Of a stretch of 32,415 bases of DNA, positions 22,438 to 30,449 are shown in pieces. This DNA comes from Candidatus Saccharimonadota bacterium (lineage in GTDB: Bacteria > Patescibacteriota > Saccharimonadia > Saccharimonadales > UBA10212), in assembly GCA_022841445.1 (NCBI GenBank), contig JALHRM010000008.1, forward strand, positions 1 through 32,415, written 5' to 3'. Numbering within the stretch: the stretch's first letter is position 1; every line of letters begins with the position of its first letter. A program made the translations under genes and the position numbers. The notes beneath the pieces were generated by a model. That model ran no database searches. It saw only the letters and a program-made list of their open reading frames with translations, and was not told the DNA's origin.

Positions 22438-25086
22438 TTAGCGCAGTCTAATCACCTCATCTTTATTAAGTCGTTCAATGCTGGTAGATTTTTTTGTGGT
22501 ATTATTTTTATTACCGCCAATCGGATAGCGGACCATCTGTTCTGCCCTGCCCTTTACAGGCTTACGGCGGCTACGGCGTTTTTTGGACTTAAGCGGAGGT
22601 ACGGACGACGGCGTGCCCTTAGGCTCGACTGATGCGGTGTCCGCCGCATCTAATGCGGTCGTAGTGAGCTTATGAACGATACTGATTGGTAATGTGGGCT
22701 TCACGGGTTTAATTTTTTGGGAGACGACCTTTTTAACTATAGATCGAGGAACATGCACAACGCCATGGGGTGTCGCTTGTTTTAATGCGGGCAACCGAGC
22801 AGGAGTTACAGTGCCGATCAGTTGTTCAACGATTGCTCTCGGTCGGCCGTAGCGTTCGCGAGATAACTGTATGATATGGGCAACCTGCTCTGCTCTGGCG
22901 CTCGGCAGACTCAGTGTTCTGGCGCTGAAGGCCTGTGCCTTTCTACCGCCTATGGTCATTGCAATAGCAAAGTTACGATTGTCTTGGGTTGTCAGGTCCT
23001 CCTGGCTAAGCTGAGGAGTGTACATTGTCGCCAAGTGTGATGCATCTGCATCACTAACTCGAAAACAAATAACTGTGCCGACATTGTCGGCAACCGCCCC
23101 CTTTACGCCACTATCTACCTGATCAAGATGCTGATTCGATAGCGTGAGACTTAATCCGTATTTTCGTGCTTCATTCAAAATGCTTTGAACGTTATTGGCC
23201 GCAAAGTTCTGGAATTCATCAACGTAAACGTAGAATGTCTTTCTTTGCTGCTGTGGCAACTCTGCCCTTCCCATAGCTGATTGCTGAATTTTAGCAATAA
23301 TTAGTGCTCCAAGAATGCTAGAATTTTCTTCACCGATCATGCCTCGACTAACATTGACGATAAGAATTTTTCCCTGATCCATGATGCTGCGAATATTGAA
23401 ACTGCTATGCGGCTGACCAATGATATTTCGGATAGCCGGATCAGCAGTGAACAAGCTTAATCGACCGGCAATTTGGCGTGCCGTTTTTTGAATATCGGCG
23501 CTATCTTGACCGTCGAATTCTTTACCCCAAAAATTTCGTATTGCTATATCTGTAACCTCGCTGGCAATCTTTTTTCGAAAGCGAGCATCGGTGTATAGTC
23601 GATTGATATCAAGCAACGTTGATCCATCACGCTCGAGTAGCGCCAGAATGCTATAACGAAGCAAGTACTCGACATCATCAGACCATTGTTTTTGTAGCAG
23701 AGTTTTCTTAAACACCTCAATAAGTTGGCTGGCGGTCTGACCGCGTGCAGCGATATTTGGCACCTCTAAAGGGTTGAATGCAATCGGGAAATCGGTATCA
23801 GCTGGATTAAAATAAACCACATCGTCAATACGCCGTTCGGGTATATAGCGCAAAATATGTTGGGCATAATCACCGTGTGGATCAATAACTGCCACGCCTT
23901 GATCCCAGTACATGTCTGATAGGGTGAGAAGCTCCAAGGCACAGGATTTGCCAGTACCGGTCTGCCCTATAACGTAGACGTGATGTGTGCGGTCTTCTCG
24001 CAGTAGTCCGAATGTGGTTTGTTGCCCTTGGAATGATGTCACTCCAAAGCCACTTAATTCTGACTCGTTATGGGTGATGGTAGTCGGCAGATTAGTAGGT
24101 GGCTCAGTTTGTTTGGTAGTAGTTCTTTGGATGCGCAGGGCGTTGTCGCCGTAAGGCAGATGGTATAAGCCGGCTAGTTCAGCAGTATTTAGTACGTTGC
24201 CTGCCCCATTAAAAAATCTGTCCTGATAATCACCAATATTTTTTGTCGAGAAGCTGAGCGGTCGAGCTTTGAAGCTGTTTTTGGCCGGCTCGGCATAACT
24301 GCCAAAGTGTTTTAATAAGGTTGCTGTCTGCTGTTTCAGGGTGTCAACTGTCTCTGCTTGCAGTATGAGTCGTATATGGGCCTCGTAGCCGGGTTTCTGA
24401 GCCTTCTGTTCAATAGATTCAATCAGTGACTGCTCCTCGTCACTGAGAGGCTTTTGGTGAGCATCACTGCGTGTTGTTTCTGGTGGTTTTACTAATGCGC
24501 CGAACAACTGTAGCCCATACTGCAAAGCCACCCCTGTTCCTCGCGCTGACCGCCCAGATTTTATTTTTTCAATTTTTACAGTGCTTTTCTTATGCCAGTC
24601 ATCAGGAATAGCTCGCAAGATAAATTGTAGGTATACGGTGCTGTCTTTGCCGGTTACTTCGGCAAGAATATGCGATAAATTTCCTATTGGGTCTTGATCA
24701 AAGCTGGTAAGTGGTCTAATCGGTAGCACAAAATCTTCACTGAGCTGCAGGTCGGTACTACAAACAGGCTTGTCATTGTCAATCCTGCTAGCATAGTCAT
24801 CAACAATTTCTACTTGCGCCTGCGGGTAGATCTGAAAAAATAGGGTTTGCAGCCCTGGTTGAAGTTCTGGCGCAGTCCAGGCGTAGAACGAAACACCGTT
24901 TTTGTCTGCGGTAATTTCCAAACTTATTTCGCCGTCATGGGTTGTAATAGTTTTTTGCTCGGCCGCAGCGTTCGTCAGTAATTTATGAAGGGCTGTAAAA
25001 AATGTTTGTGCTGAGTCTGTGGTGACGCTAGCACTCTTTGGGGCGCGTATTTTTAGTATGGGCTGGGGGCTATTGTTAGCGCTCAT
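22438..25086 (-). CDS. VirD4/TraG-like type IV secretion or conjugation ATPase
   Basis: 882 aa. The C-terminal two thirds is an additional-strand ATPase with Walker A GQTGTGKS (residues ~374-381, Lys380), the following VIDPHGDY segment, Walker B TFYVYVDEFQNF (Asp623-Glu624) and NEARKYGLSLTLSNQHLDQV (TraM-recognition-like end). These are hallmarks of VirD4/TraG/TraM-type motors that pump DNA or protein. The first ~350 residues form a separate mixed domain without a clear membrane helix, unlike classical VirD4. The last ~130 residues are basic and low complexity (KSKKRRSRRKPVKGR), suiting DNA binding. A TATAAT on the minus strand (25110-25115) gives a short leader. It stands alone here, with no relaxase or other T4SS genes nearby. 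HerA-type translocase is the alternative. Confidence 0.8.
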   Translation of the reverse strand: MSANNSPQPILKIRAPKSASVTTDSAQTFFTALHKLLTNAAAEQKTITTHDGEISLEITADKNGVSFYAWTAPELQPGLQTLFFQIYPQAQVEIVDDYASRIDNDKPVCSTDLQLSEDFVLPIRPLTSFDQDPIGNLSHILAEVTGKDSTVYLQFILRAIPDDWHKKSTVKIEKIKSGRSARGTGVALQYGLQLFGALVKPPETTRSDAHQKPLSDEEQSLIESIEQKAQKPGYEAHIRLILQAETVDTLKQQTATLLKHFGSYAEPAKNSFKARPLSFSTKNIGDYQDRFFNGAGNVLNTAELAGLYHLPYGDNALRIQRTTTKQTEPPTNLPTTITHNESELSGFGVTSFQGQQTTFGLLREDRTHHVYVIGQTGTGKSCALELLTLSDMYWDQGVAVIDPHGDYAQHILRYIPERRIDDVVYFNPADTDFPIAFNPLEVPNIAARGQTASQLIEVFKKTLLQKQWSDDVEYLLRYSILALLERDGSTLLDINRLYTDARFRKKIASEVTDIAIRNFWGKEFDGQDSADIQKTARQIAGRLSLFTADPAIRNIIGQPHSSFNIRSIMDQGKILIVNVSRGMIGEENSSILGALIIAKIQQSAMGRAELPQQQRKTFYVYVDEFQNFAANNVQSILNEARKYGLSLTLSNQHLDQVDSGVKGAVADNVGTVICFRVSDADASHLATMYTPQLSQEDLTTQDNRNFAIAMTIGGRKAQAFSARTLSLPSARAEQVAHIIQLSRERYGRPRAIVEQLIGTVTPARLPALKQATPHGVVHVPRSIVKKVVSQKIKPVKPTLPISIVHKLTTTALDAADTASVEPKGTPSSVPPLKSKKRRSRRKPVKGRAEQMVRYPIGGNKNNTTKKSTSIERLNKDEVIRLR

Positions 25087-25321
25087 TTCAGCGCCTATTT
25101 CTGTCGCAAATTATAGCTAGAGCAAGCTGTTGTTGCTTTATTTCCCGGGCTACGGTGAGGCATGCCTTTTCCTGAAAATGGTTACATAGTATCGTCAGAA
25201 CATGTTTTTCGCACTTAAGAAGGATTTTTAAGTAAACTCTACTGTTCATGTCACTGTTATTATAACCACTTTAGCGTGGCATACTCACAATAGCGTACAA
25301 GTTCCCCGCTTCAAGTAATTA

Positions 25322-26365
25322 TTATTCTGCGAGTGCGTAGGTTGCTTTGGCGACTCGCTTAAACTGCGACTTACCCTGAAGGTTTAGAAGTATTGTCGTC
25401 TCTTTTACGAAACGCGTTTTTAGTACTCGCTTGACGATTTCATCACGGTGTAGCGGTCCGTCTTCTTTGCGCAGCACATCGGCGATAACGTCTGCAACGG
25501 TTCCCTTTTTGTATCCCCAGTCTTTTAATGCGTATATGCCACGGCCAATAAGCACAAATCGCTTATCTTTTATTAGTTCATTATGAATTGCTTGAGTGGT
25601 GACGTCTTTGCGCTTGAATTCACTATCTTTGATAGCGGCAGCAATCTCGTTAAAGTGCATGTGAGCACCTTTTTCATGCAATATGACGTAGATTTTGTCG
25701 CGGATATTCTTGGGGTTGACCATGGGCCACTTTACAAGCCCCCATCGATTATTGAGTGATGCAACTTGTTTACTGACGCTGGCTAACGCCTGCACATTGT
25801 GGTCGTGATCATGGCCAGTATGTTTTTTGATTTCAGCAACGTCGGTGGGCTGACCAATTTTAGTGATTGCAGCAACAATTTTACCTACTTCATCACGAAT
25901 TGCCTTCTCGGTGTGTTCTGCTGTGATGCCGATTGAGTGAAAAAAGTGATCATTGTCCTCGACCACAGAGATTCGTGGGCTTAGTTTTGCTAAAAATGCA
26001 ACTCGAGCTTGGTCAATTTTCGTGTTGGCGACACTTAGTTTTGCAGTGATGTCGTGGATACGAGCGACATTTCCCATTTCTTTGAGGTGATTGATGAGTG
26101 TTTGTTCGGTATCTGGTAGGTGCGGCAGCTCCTTGGCGCTGGCTGACAGCTTGCTCATTATAGATTTTTCTAGTTGCCTTACGCGTTCCCTGGTAATGCC
26201 AAGTAGTTCGCCGATTTGCTCGAGTGTTTCACGGCGGTCAAATAAACCAAATCGTCGAGATACAATCTCCCTTTCCCGCTCTCGGTCGATTGTTGAGAGT
26301 ATGTCATTAACAACCTTTTCTAGGTCGGTGCCGGGGTTTTGATTAATTGTTTGAGTTTCTTCCAT
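25322..26365 (-). CDS. Sigma-70 region 4 protein fused to a HARE-HTH domain
   Basis: 347 aa. Residues ~12-75 are a full sigma region 4: IVSRRFGLFDRRETLEQIGELLGITRERVRQLEKSIMSKL contains the region 4.2 helix-turn-helix that reads -35 elements. No region 2 or 3 is present, so it cannot open promoters as an ordinary sigma. The middle (~85-215) has two repeated winged-helix-like segments. Residues ~225-310 (IRDKIYVILHEKGAHMHFNEIAAAI, then GRGIYALKDWGY) match the HARE-HTH domain found in the RNA-polymerase delta subunit. It is probably a transcription regulator that contacts polymerase and DNA. A 16-bp palindrome lies near its promoter. A GTG or other upstream start is unnecessary, since ATG at 26365 opens just before region 4. 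Confidence 0.82.
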   Translation of the reverse strand: MEETQTINQNPGTDLEKVVNDILSTIDREREREIVSRRFGLFDRRETLEQIGELLGITRERVRQLEKSIMSKLSASAKELPHLPDTEQTLINHLKEMGNVARIHDITAKLSVANTKIDQARVAFLAKLSPRISVVEDNDHFFHSIGITAEHTEKAIRDEVGKIVAAITKIGQPTDVAEIKKHTGHDHDHNVQALASVSKQVASLNNRWGLVKWPMVNPKNIRDKIYVILHEKGAHMHFNEIAAAIKDSEFKRKDVTTQAIHNELIKDKRFVLIGRGIYALKDWGYKKGTVADVIADVLRKEDGPLHRDEIVKRVLKTRFVKETTILLNLQGKSQFKRVAKATYALAE

Positions 26366-26420
26366 CCGTGTCGTCGCTTTCTTTGGGTAGTGGTATTATG
26401 CTAGTTCTTAACGTCTATTA

Positions 26421-26436
26421 TAAAACTATAGTTTTA
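26421..26436. promoter_or_regulatory. 16-bp perfect palindrome upstream of the sigma4-HARE gene
   Basis: TAAAACTATAGTTTTA is a perfect palindrome lying 56 bp upstream of the sigma4-HARE start, near where the -35 would be if CATAAT (26395-26400, minus) is its -10. A second imperfect copy, TAAAACTATCGTTTA, lies at 26551-26565 across the topA stop codon. Two near-identical symmetric sites around one promoter region suggest binding by a dimeric regulator, possibly autoregulation. Confidence 0.5.
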
Positions 26437-26544
26437 ATAAGTCAAATATAGTAGCTTACATAATTATTCTACCACTAAATAGACGTGTACGCACAATATG
26501 TCCTAGGTATTTTTTCCATTTTGCCTATGCTTATCTGAAGAATC

Positions 26545-26553
26545 TGTGGATAA
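26545..26553 (-). promoter_or_regulatory. Second perfect DnaA-box match, next to the topA stop
   Basis: TGTGGATAA matches the inverse DnaA box. It overlaps the imperfect palindrome copy at 26551-26565 and shares 12 identical bases with the box upstream of mraZ. It is isolated, so function is uncertain. Confidence 0.3.
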
Positions 26554-26555
26554 AA

Positions 26556-28865
26556 CTATCGTTTAGCGATGCGTTTTCGCCTAGCTTTACGTGCTGGCGC
26601 GGCTGCGAGTAATTTTTTGGCTTCTGTCTCAGTGATTTCGGCGGGTTCTTGGTCTTTTGGTATGCGGGCATTTTTTTTGCCATCAGTAATGTATGGTCCA
26701 TACGGACCTTTTATAATCTTGATGCTACCAAAATCTTTGATATTGCGATCAGCGGCGGCCTGCTCTTTATTGGCGAACGCTTCTCTGGCTTCTGCCTCTG
26801 TTATGGTTAGTGGATCAAGGCCTTTAATGCTGACATACTTTTTTTCAATTTGAATGTAGGGACCGAATCGTCCGATGTTCGCCAGTATTGGTATTCCATC
26901 TTCTGTAGTGCCGACAGTGCGAGGCAGATCGAACATTGGTAGCGCTTGCTCCAAGGTTACGTTATCTAGCGTTGCTCCTGCTGGTAATGAAGCGAACGTA
27001 ACTTTCTTGTCTTCGTCGCTGCTATCACCTAGTTGTAGCATTGGCCCAAATCGCCCATAGCGCGCAAATATCGGCTCTTTAGTTTTCGGATCTATGCCTA
27101 ATTCTCTGGCTTGAGATGTTTCAGCTCGTGATATTGATTCAGATTGGTCAATTTTGGGCTTAAAATCCTTATAAAAAGTAGCAATCATGTCTTGCCATGC
27201 CAGCTTGCCTTCGGCGATGGTGTCAAATTCTGCTTCTGCCTTTGCGGTAAAATCGTAGTCTACTATCTCTGAAAAATGCTTCACTAAAAAGTCTGTCGTC
27301 ATTTCGGCGAGGTGAGTTGGTAATAACTTAGCGCGGTCAGCGCCGACTATAACTTTTTCTTCGTTTTCTTCCACTATACCCCGTGAAGCGGTAAGGCTCT
27401 TAATAATTCGCTCACTGCCTTCCAGGTCGGACTTTTCAATGTATCCTCGGTCTTGTATAACGCTAATAGTTGGTGCGTAAGTGCTCGGACGGCCAATGCC
27501 CATTTCTTCCAGTTTTTTGACAAGACTAGCTTCGCTGTAACGTGCTGGTGGCCGACTGTAGACTTGGGTGGCTGTTATGGCTTCGGCGTACAGTTGCTGC
27601 CCTTCTGCTACATCTGGCAGAATCACATCTTCCTTGCCACCACCGTAAACTTTTAAAAACCCGTCAAACGACAAAATTTCGCCCTTTGCGATAAACACTT
27701 CTGAGCGGCCAGATACATCGATTGTCACTTCGCTTTTTTGAATTTCAGCCGGGGCCATTTGACTAGCTGTCATACGCTGCCAAATGAGCCGGTATAATTT
27801 CTGCTGGCTAGAGTCATTCCCGGCTTCAAGTTTAGTAATGTCGGTTGGTCGAATCGCTTCGTGGGCTTCCTGGGCGCTTTGGTTTTTGGTCTTAAAAGTA
27901 CGGTACTGTGCGTACTTTTCGCCAAATTCTTTCTTAATATACTGCGAGGCAGCTGCTAAAGCTTGATCAGACAATACGGTACTGTCGGTACGCATGTATG
28001 TAATATGACCATTCTCATACAGTCTCTGGGCAAGTGTCATCGTCTGCTTAACGCTGTAGCCGAGTCGACGCGCGGCCTCTTGTTGTAGGGTACTCGTTGT
28101 GAAAGGCGCACTGGGGTTGCGGCTGCCTGGCTTTTGCTCAATCGCTTTGACACTGTATGTAGCAGGATGTTGAGCTTCAAGAAAGGTGCGTGCGGCTAAT
28201 TCATCACTAAAGCGCGTGTTTAGTTCAGCAGGTAGCGTTTGGGCAAATGATGTTTCGGTGCCGAACACACCTGTGACTTTATATGTAACTTCACTTTCGT
28301 GGTCTCTGATTTCACGTTCACGTTCAACAATCAGGCGCACTGCAACGCTTTGTACTCGTCCTGCTGACAGTCCACTGCGCACTTTGCGCCAGAGCACAGG
28401 ACTTAATTGGTATCCTACCAAGCGGTCAAGTACTCGGCGAGCCTGCTGGGCGTCAACAAGCGGTCTGTTAACAGTCCTTGGTTGCTCTACGGCTGCGAGG
28501 ATGGCTGGTTTTGTGATCTCATGAAAAACAATGCGTTTTGTTTCTTCTGATTTGAGCCCCAATGCTTCACATAAATGCCAGGCGATTGCTTCACCTTCGC
28601 GGTCTTCATCACTTGCCAACCATACAGTAGCGCCTTTGGCATGTTTACGGAGTTCAGCGACCACCTTTTTTTTGTCGGCGGATGTTTCATACGTTGGAGC
28701 AAAGTTGTTTTCAATATCTACACCCAAGCCTTTTTTAGGGAGGTCTCGGATATGGCCAAAACTACTATATACTTCAAAATCCTTGCCTAAATAACGACTA
28801 ATCGTCTTGGCTTTGGCAGGACTTTCAACTATAACTATATTTTTGCTTGAGCTTACTTTAGGCAT
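26556..28865 (-). CDS. topA: DNA topoisomerase I (type IA)
   Basis: 769 aa. It relaxes negative supercoils by a Tyr-linked single-strand break. The N-terminal Toprim domain shows NIVIVESPAKAKTI (acidic Glu) and WLASDEDREGEAIAWHL (metal-binding DxDxE). Further on come GLSAGRVQSVAVRLIVERE and the active site GHITYMRTDST with Tyr290. The C-terminus has three topoisomerase C-terminal repeats (GRFGPMLQLG, GRFGPYIQIE, GPYGPYITDG) and a basic tail (APARKARRKRIAKR), instead of the zinc ribbons of E. coli TopA. The ATG lies 7 nt after TAGAAC, a weak -10, so the mRNA may be leaderless. It is downstream of dprA on the same strand, an order common in bacteria. Confidence 0.97.
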   Translation of the reverse strand: MPKVSSSKNIVIVESPAKAKTISRYLGKDFEVYSSFGHIRDLPKKGLGVDIENNFAPTYETSADKKKVVAELRKHAKGATVWLASDEDREGEAIAWHLCEALGLKSEETKRIVFHEITKPAILAAVEQPRTVNRPLVDAQQARRVLDRLVGYQLSPVLWRKVRSGLSAGRVQSVAVRLIVEREREIRDHESEVTYKVTGVFGTETSFAQTLPAELNTRFSDELAARTFLEAQHPATYSVKAIEQKPGSRNPSAPFTTSTLQQEAARRLGYSVKQTMTLAQRLYENGHITYMRTDSTVLSDQALAAASQYIKKEFGEKYAQYRTFKTKNQSAQEAHEAIRPTDITKLEAGNDSSQQKLYRLIWQRMTASQMAPAEIQKSEVTIDVSGRSEVFIAKGEILSFDGFLKVYGGGKEDVILPDVAEGQQLYAEAITATQVYSRPPARYSEASLVKKLEEMGIGRPSTYAPTISVIQDRGYIEKSDLEGSERIIKSLTASRGIVEENEEKVIVGADRAKLLPTHLAEMTTDFLVKHFSEIVDYDFTAKAEAEFDTIAEGKLAWQDMIATFYKDFKPKIDQSESISRAETSQARELGIDPKTKEPIFARYGRFGPMLQLGDSSDEDKKVTFASLPAGATLDNVTLEQALPMFDLPRTVGTTEDGIPILANIGRFGPYIQIEKKYVSIKGLDPLTITEAEAREAFANKEQAAADRNIKDFGSIKIIKGPYGPYITDGKKNARIPKDQEPAEITETEAKKLLAAAPARKARRKRIAKR

Positions 28866-28917
28866 ATGACAAGTTCTAAAACTACGCTATGAGCCTGGCT
28901 TTTGCAAGCGTAGCCTC

Positions 28918-29781
28918 TTATACAAGGGTCCACTGGCCGTTGCTGAGTGGTCTGATAGTAGCTTTTAATTCAAGTTCAGTAAGCACACTAAAGAATACTT
29001 GCGGCGAAAGTGCTGATTCAACCTGTAGAGCGGCTACTTCGCGTGGTCTGTCGCTTAAGAGTTCAATAATACGACTTTGTTCTGGTGTATAGCCATGATT
29101 TGCAGCTTTAAGTAATGGACGAGGGTTATATCCGAGTGCCAAGAGTACATCATTAGCGTTTGTGGCAAGTAGCGCTCCAGATTTTAAGAGATGATTACAT
29201 CCTTCACTGGTACTACGATTAATATCACCCGGGATGGCCATTACTGTTCGGCCTTGATTGAGTGCAAAGCGTGCTGTGTGCAAACTACCACTTTTTAAGG
29301 TTGCTTCCGGGATAAGGATAACATCGGATAACCCACTGATGATACGATTGCGGGCAATGTAGTCGTACCGTTGAGGCTTCGGATTGTCGGCGTATTCACT
29401 TATAAGCGCACCACCACCGTTTAAAATTCTTTCAGCGAGGTATCGATTAGTGGACGGGTAGATGGTTTTTGTGTCGCTTGGCAGTACTGCCACAGTAATA
29501 CCGCCTGCATCAAGTGCTGCTTTATGGGCAGCCGCGTCAATACCAAACGCTAAACCACTTATGATAACAACCCCTGAGCGGGCTAGTTCCGTAACAATTT
29601 TATTACAATGTTGCAGTCCGTAGGGGCTAGCGTTCCGGCTGCCTACAACTGCTAGACGCGGTTTAGCCAGTATATCTTTGGGGTGCAGTCCCCTCCAGTG
29701 CAACGTCTTTACGGCAGGATCTATATGCTGCAATTGTTCAGAGAATAAAGCATCATCATGCTTAAGGCTATTGACTATCAT
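28918..29781 (-). CDS. dprA: DNA-processing protein DprA
   Basis: 287 aa, shorter than the usual ~360 because the N-terminal SAM-like domain is reduced to ~45 residues. The Rossmann core is complete: LAVVGSRNASPYG, VIISGLAFGIDAAAHKAAL, VAVLPSDTKTIYPSTN, PEATLKSGSLHTARFAL and VMAIPGDINRSTSEGCNHLL. A C-terminal winged-helix (EQSRIIELLSDRPREVAALQ to IRPLSNGQWTL) follows. DprA binds incoming single-stranded DNA and loads RecA during natural transformation, so the organism is probably competent or descended from a competent ancestor. topA lies 52 nt downstream. Upstream, a divergent strong promoter drives the RNA at 29836. Confidence 0.95.
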   Translation of the reverse strand: MIVNSLKHDDALFSEQLQHIDPAVKTLHWRGLHPKDILAKPRLAVVGSRNASPYGLQHCNKIVTELARSGVVIISGLAFGIDAAAHKAALDAGGITVAVLPSDTKTIYPSTNRYLAERILNGGGALISEYADNPKPQRYDYIARNRIISGLSDVILIPEATLKSGSLHTARFALNQGRTVMAIPGDINRSTSEGCNHLLKSGALLATNANDVLLALGYNPRPLLKAANHGYTPEQSRIIELLSDRPREVAALQVESALSPQVFFSVLTELELKATIRPLSNGQWTLV

Positions 29782-29800
29782 TAATTTTCATTACGTAGTA

Positions 29801-29829
29801 TTGACATCAAAGCATTTATTTGCTAGAAT
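29801..29829 (+). promoter_or_regulatory. Strong sigma-70 promoter of the structured RNA
   Basis: Perfect -35 TTGACA (29801-29806), 17-bp spacer, then TGCTAGAAT, which combines the TGn extension with a TAGAAT -10 (29824-29829). It is the best promoter in the window and points away from dprA. Transcription should begin around 29836-29838. Confidence 0.85.
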
Positions 29830-29835
29830 AGCAAA

Positions 29836-30185
29836 CCGTAGACGTTGTAAGACGATCTACAGCACCTTATACCCCCAATTCTGACACCGTTATTTATTAA
29901 CGGGTTGTTAGATTGTTTAAGAGCGTGCCATCCATAAGTTGTTACCCTCCACTTTAGATCGGCGCATGGGCGTAAGCCTATAGCGCTCTTAAACAAACTA
30001 ACCCCTTTAACCGCCTACTCCCCCTCGTTTTATTTGAGTGTTGGCTTGAGTAGTGTAACAAACCTTTGAGTGGGTCTGTTTTGAACTTCTTTTGCGAGAA
30101 AGCTCAAAGCCGATAAGGCCTTCAAGGTGGGTTGAAGGGTGTAATGAGCCTCTGGCGGTGCCCACCCCCTCCGGAGGCTCTTTAT
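29836..30185 (+). ncRNA. Candidate structured non-coding RNA, about 350 nt, family not recognised
   Basis: The RNA is bounded by a strong promoter and an intrinsic terminator and has no credible frame. Hairpins that tile without conflict are GTAGA+CGT (29838-29860), TCTGACA+CCGTTA (29880-29912), an 11-bp GTTTAAGAGCG/CGCTCTTAAAC stem (29915-29994) holding ATGGGC-GTAA-GCCTAT, CTACTC/GAGTAG (30015-30053), CTTTGAG/CTCAAAG (30064-30109) and CTTCAA/TTGAAG (30120-30137). A long-range helix TTATACC/GGTGTAA (29867-29873 with 30138-30144) encloses all but the first. The conserved elements of RNase P RNA (GAGGAAAGUCC), tmRNA (tRNA-like ends), SRP RNA (GGAAGGAAGCAG) and 6S RNA are not seen. A riboregulator for the small downstream gene is less likely, because a terminator separates them. 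Confidence 0.7.
30146..30184 (+). terminator. Intrinsic terminator of the structured RNA
   Basis: GAGCCTC (30146-30152) pairs with GAGGCTC (30174-30180) over a GC-rich loop that can itself fold further (GGTG/CACC), and is followed by TTTAT. This defines the 3' end of the RNA and insulates the downstream genes. Confidence 0.75.
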
Positions 30186-30193
30186 ATTAATAA

Positions 30194-30202
30194 TGATAAT
30201 AT
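30194..30202 (+). promoter_or_regulatory. Extended -10 (TGATAATAT) before the small unknown gene
   Basis: TGATAATAT fits TGnTANNNT. Its last T is 7 nt before the ATG at 30210, again a leaderless geometry, and it follows the RNA terminator directly. Confidence 0.5.
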
Positions 30203-30209
30203 TTTATTT

Positions 30210-30431
30210 ATGAGTACTAATCAGCACGATCCACAAGCGCCTGGCTTCCATGGCAAGTTGGTGGTTCCAGCTGTAGATTCAAGCTTAAATTTGGAACCTG
30301 CTGCTAGTGTCAATATAGAATCAGATCCTTTGGAGCCAGAGTTTGGGCGTGTGGCTGGTTCTGTGGCTATAGACGCAGCCATAGCAGCAACACATCACCG
30401 TAATGCCGTACTCTTGTCAAAGAGCGCCTGA
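30210..30431 (+). CDS. Small unknown protein, 73 aa
   Basis: I do not recognise it. The protein is soluble and slightly acidic in its first half (SLNLEPAASVNIESDPLEPEF) with an Ala/Ile-rich helix-prone C-terminus (VAGSVAIDAAIAATHHRNAVLLSKSA). There is no signal peptide, Cys pair or membrane segment. The start at 30210 is chosen over a GTG at 30132 because the RNA terminator lies between them and an extended -10 sits 7 nt before it. The stop is 18 nt before the chorismate mutase ATG, so the two could be a pair. It may also be a minor or spurious frame. Confidence 0.45.
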   Translation: MSTNQHDPQAPGFHGKLVVPAVDSSLNLEPAASVNIESDPLEPEFGRVAGSVAIDAAIAATHHRNAVLLSKSA

Positions 30432-30449
30432 TTTGTGCATACTTCATGT

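Noticed and set aside
29836-30185. Identity as RNase P RNA, tmRNA, SRP RNA or 6S RNA
   Set aside because: No GAGGAAAGUCC/P4 element, no tRNA-like ends or tag frame, no GGAAGGAAGCAG loop and no single long 6S-type hairpin were found. A divergent version cannot be fully excluded without a covariance search.
29836-30431. Type III toxin-antitoxin module (structured RNA, terminator, small gene)
   Set aside because: The order fits superficially, but the RNA has no tandem repeats and the 73-aa protein shows no resemblance to ToxN-type endoribonucleases.
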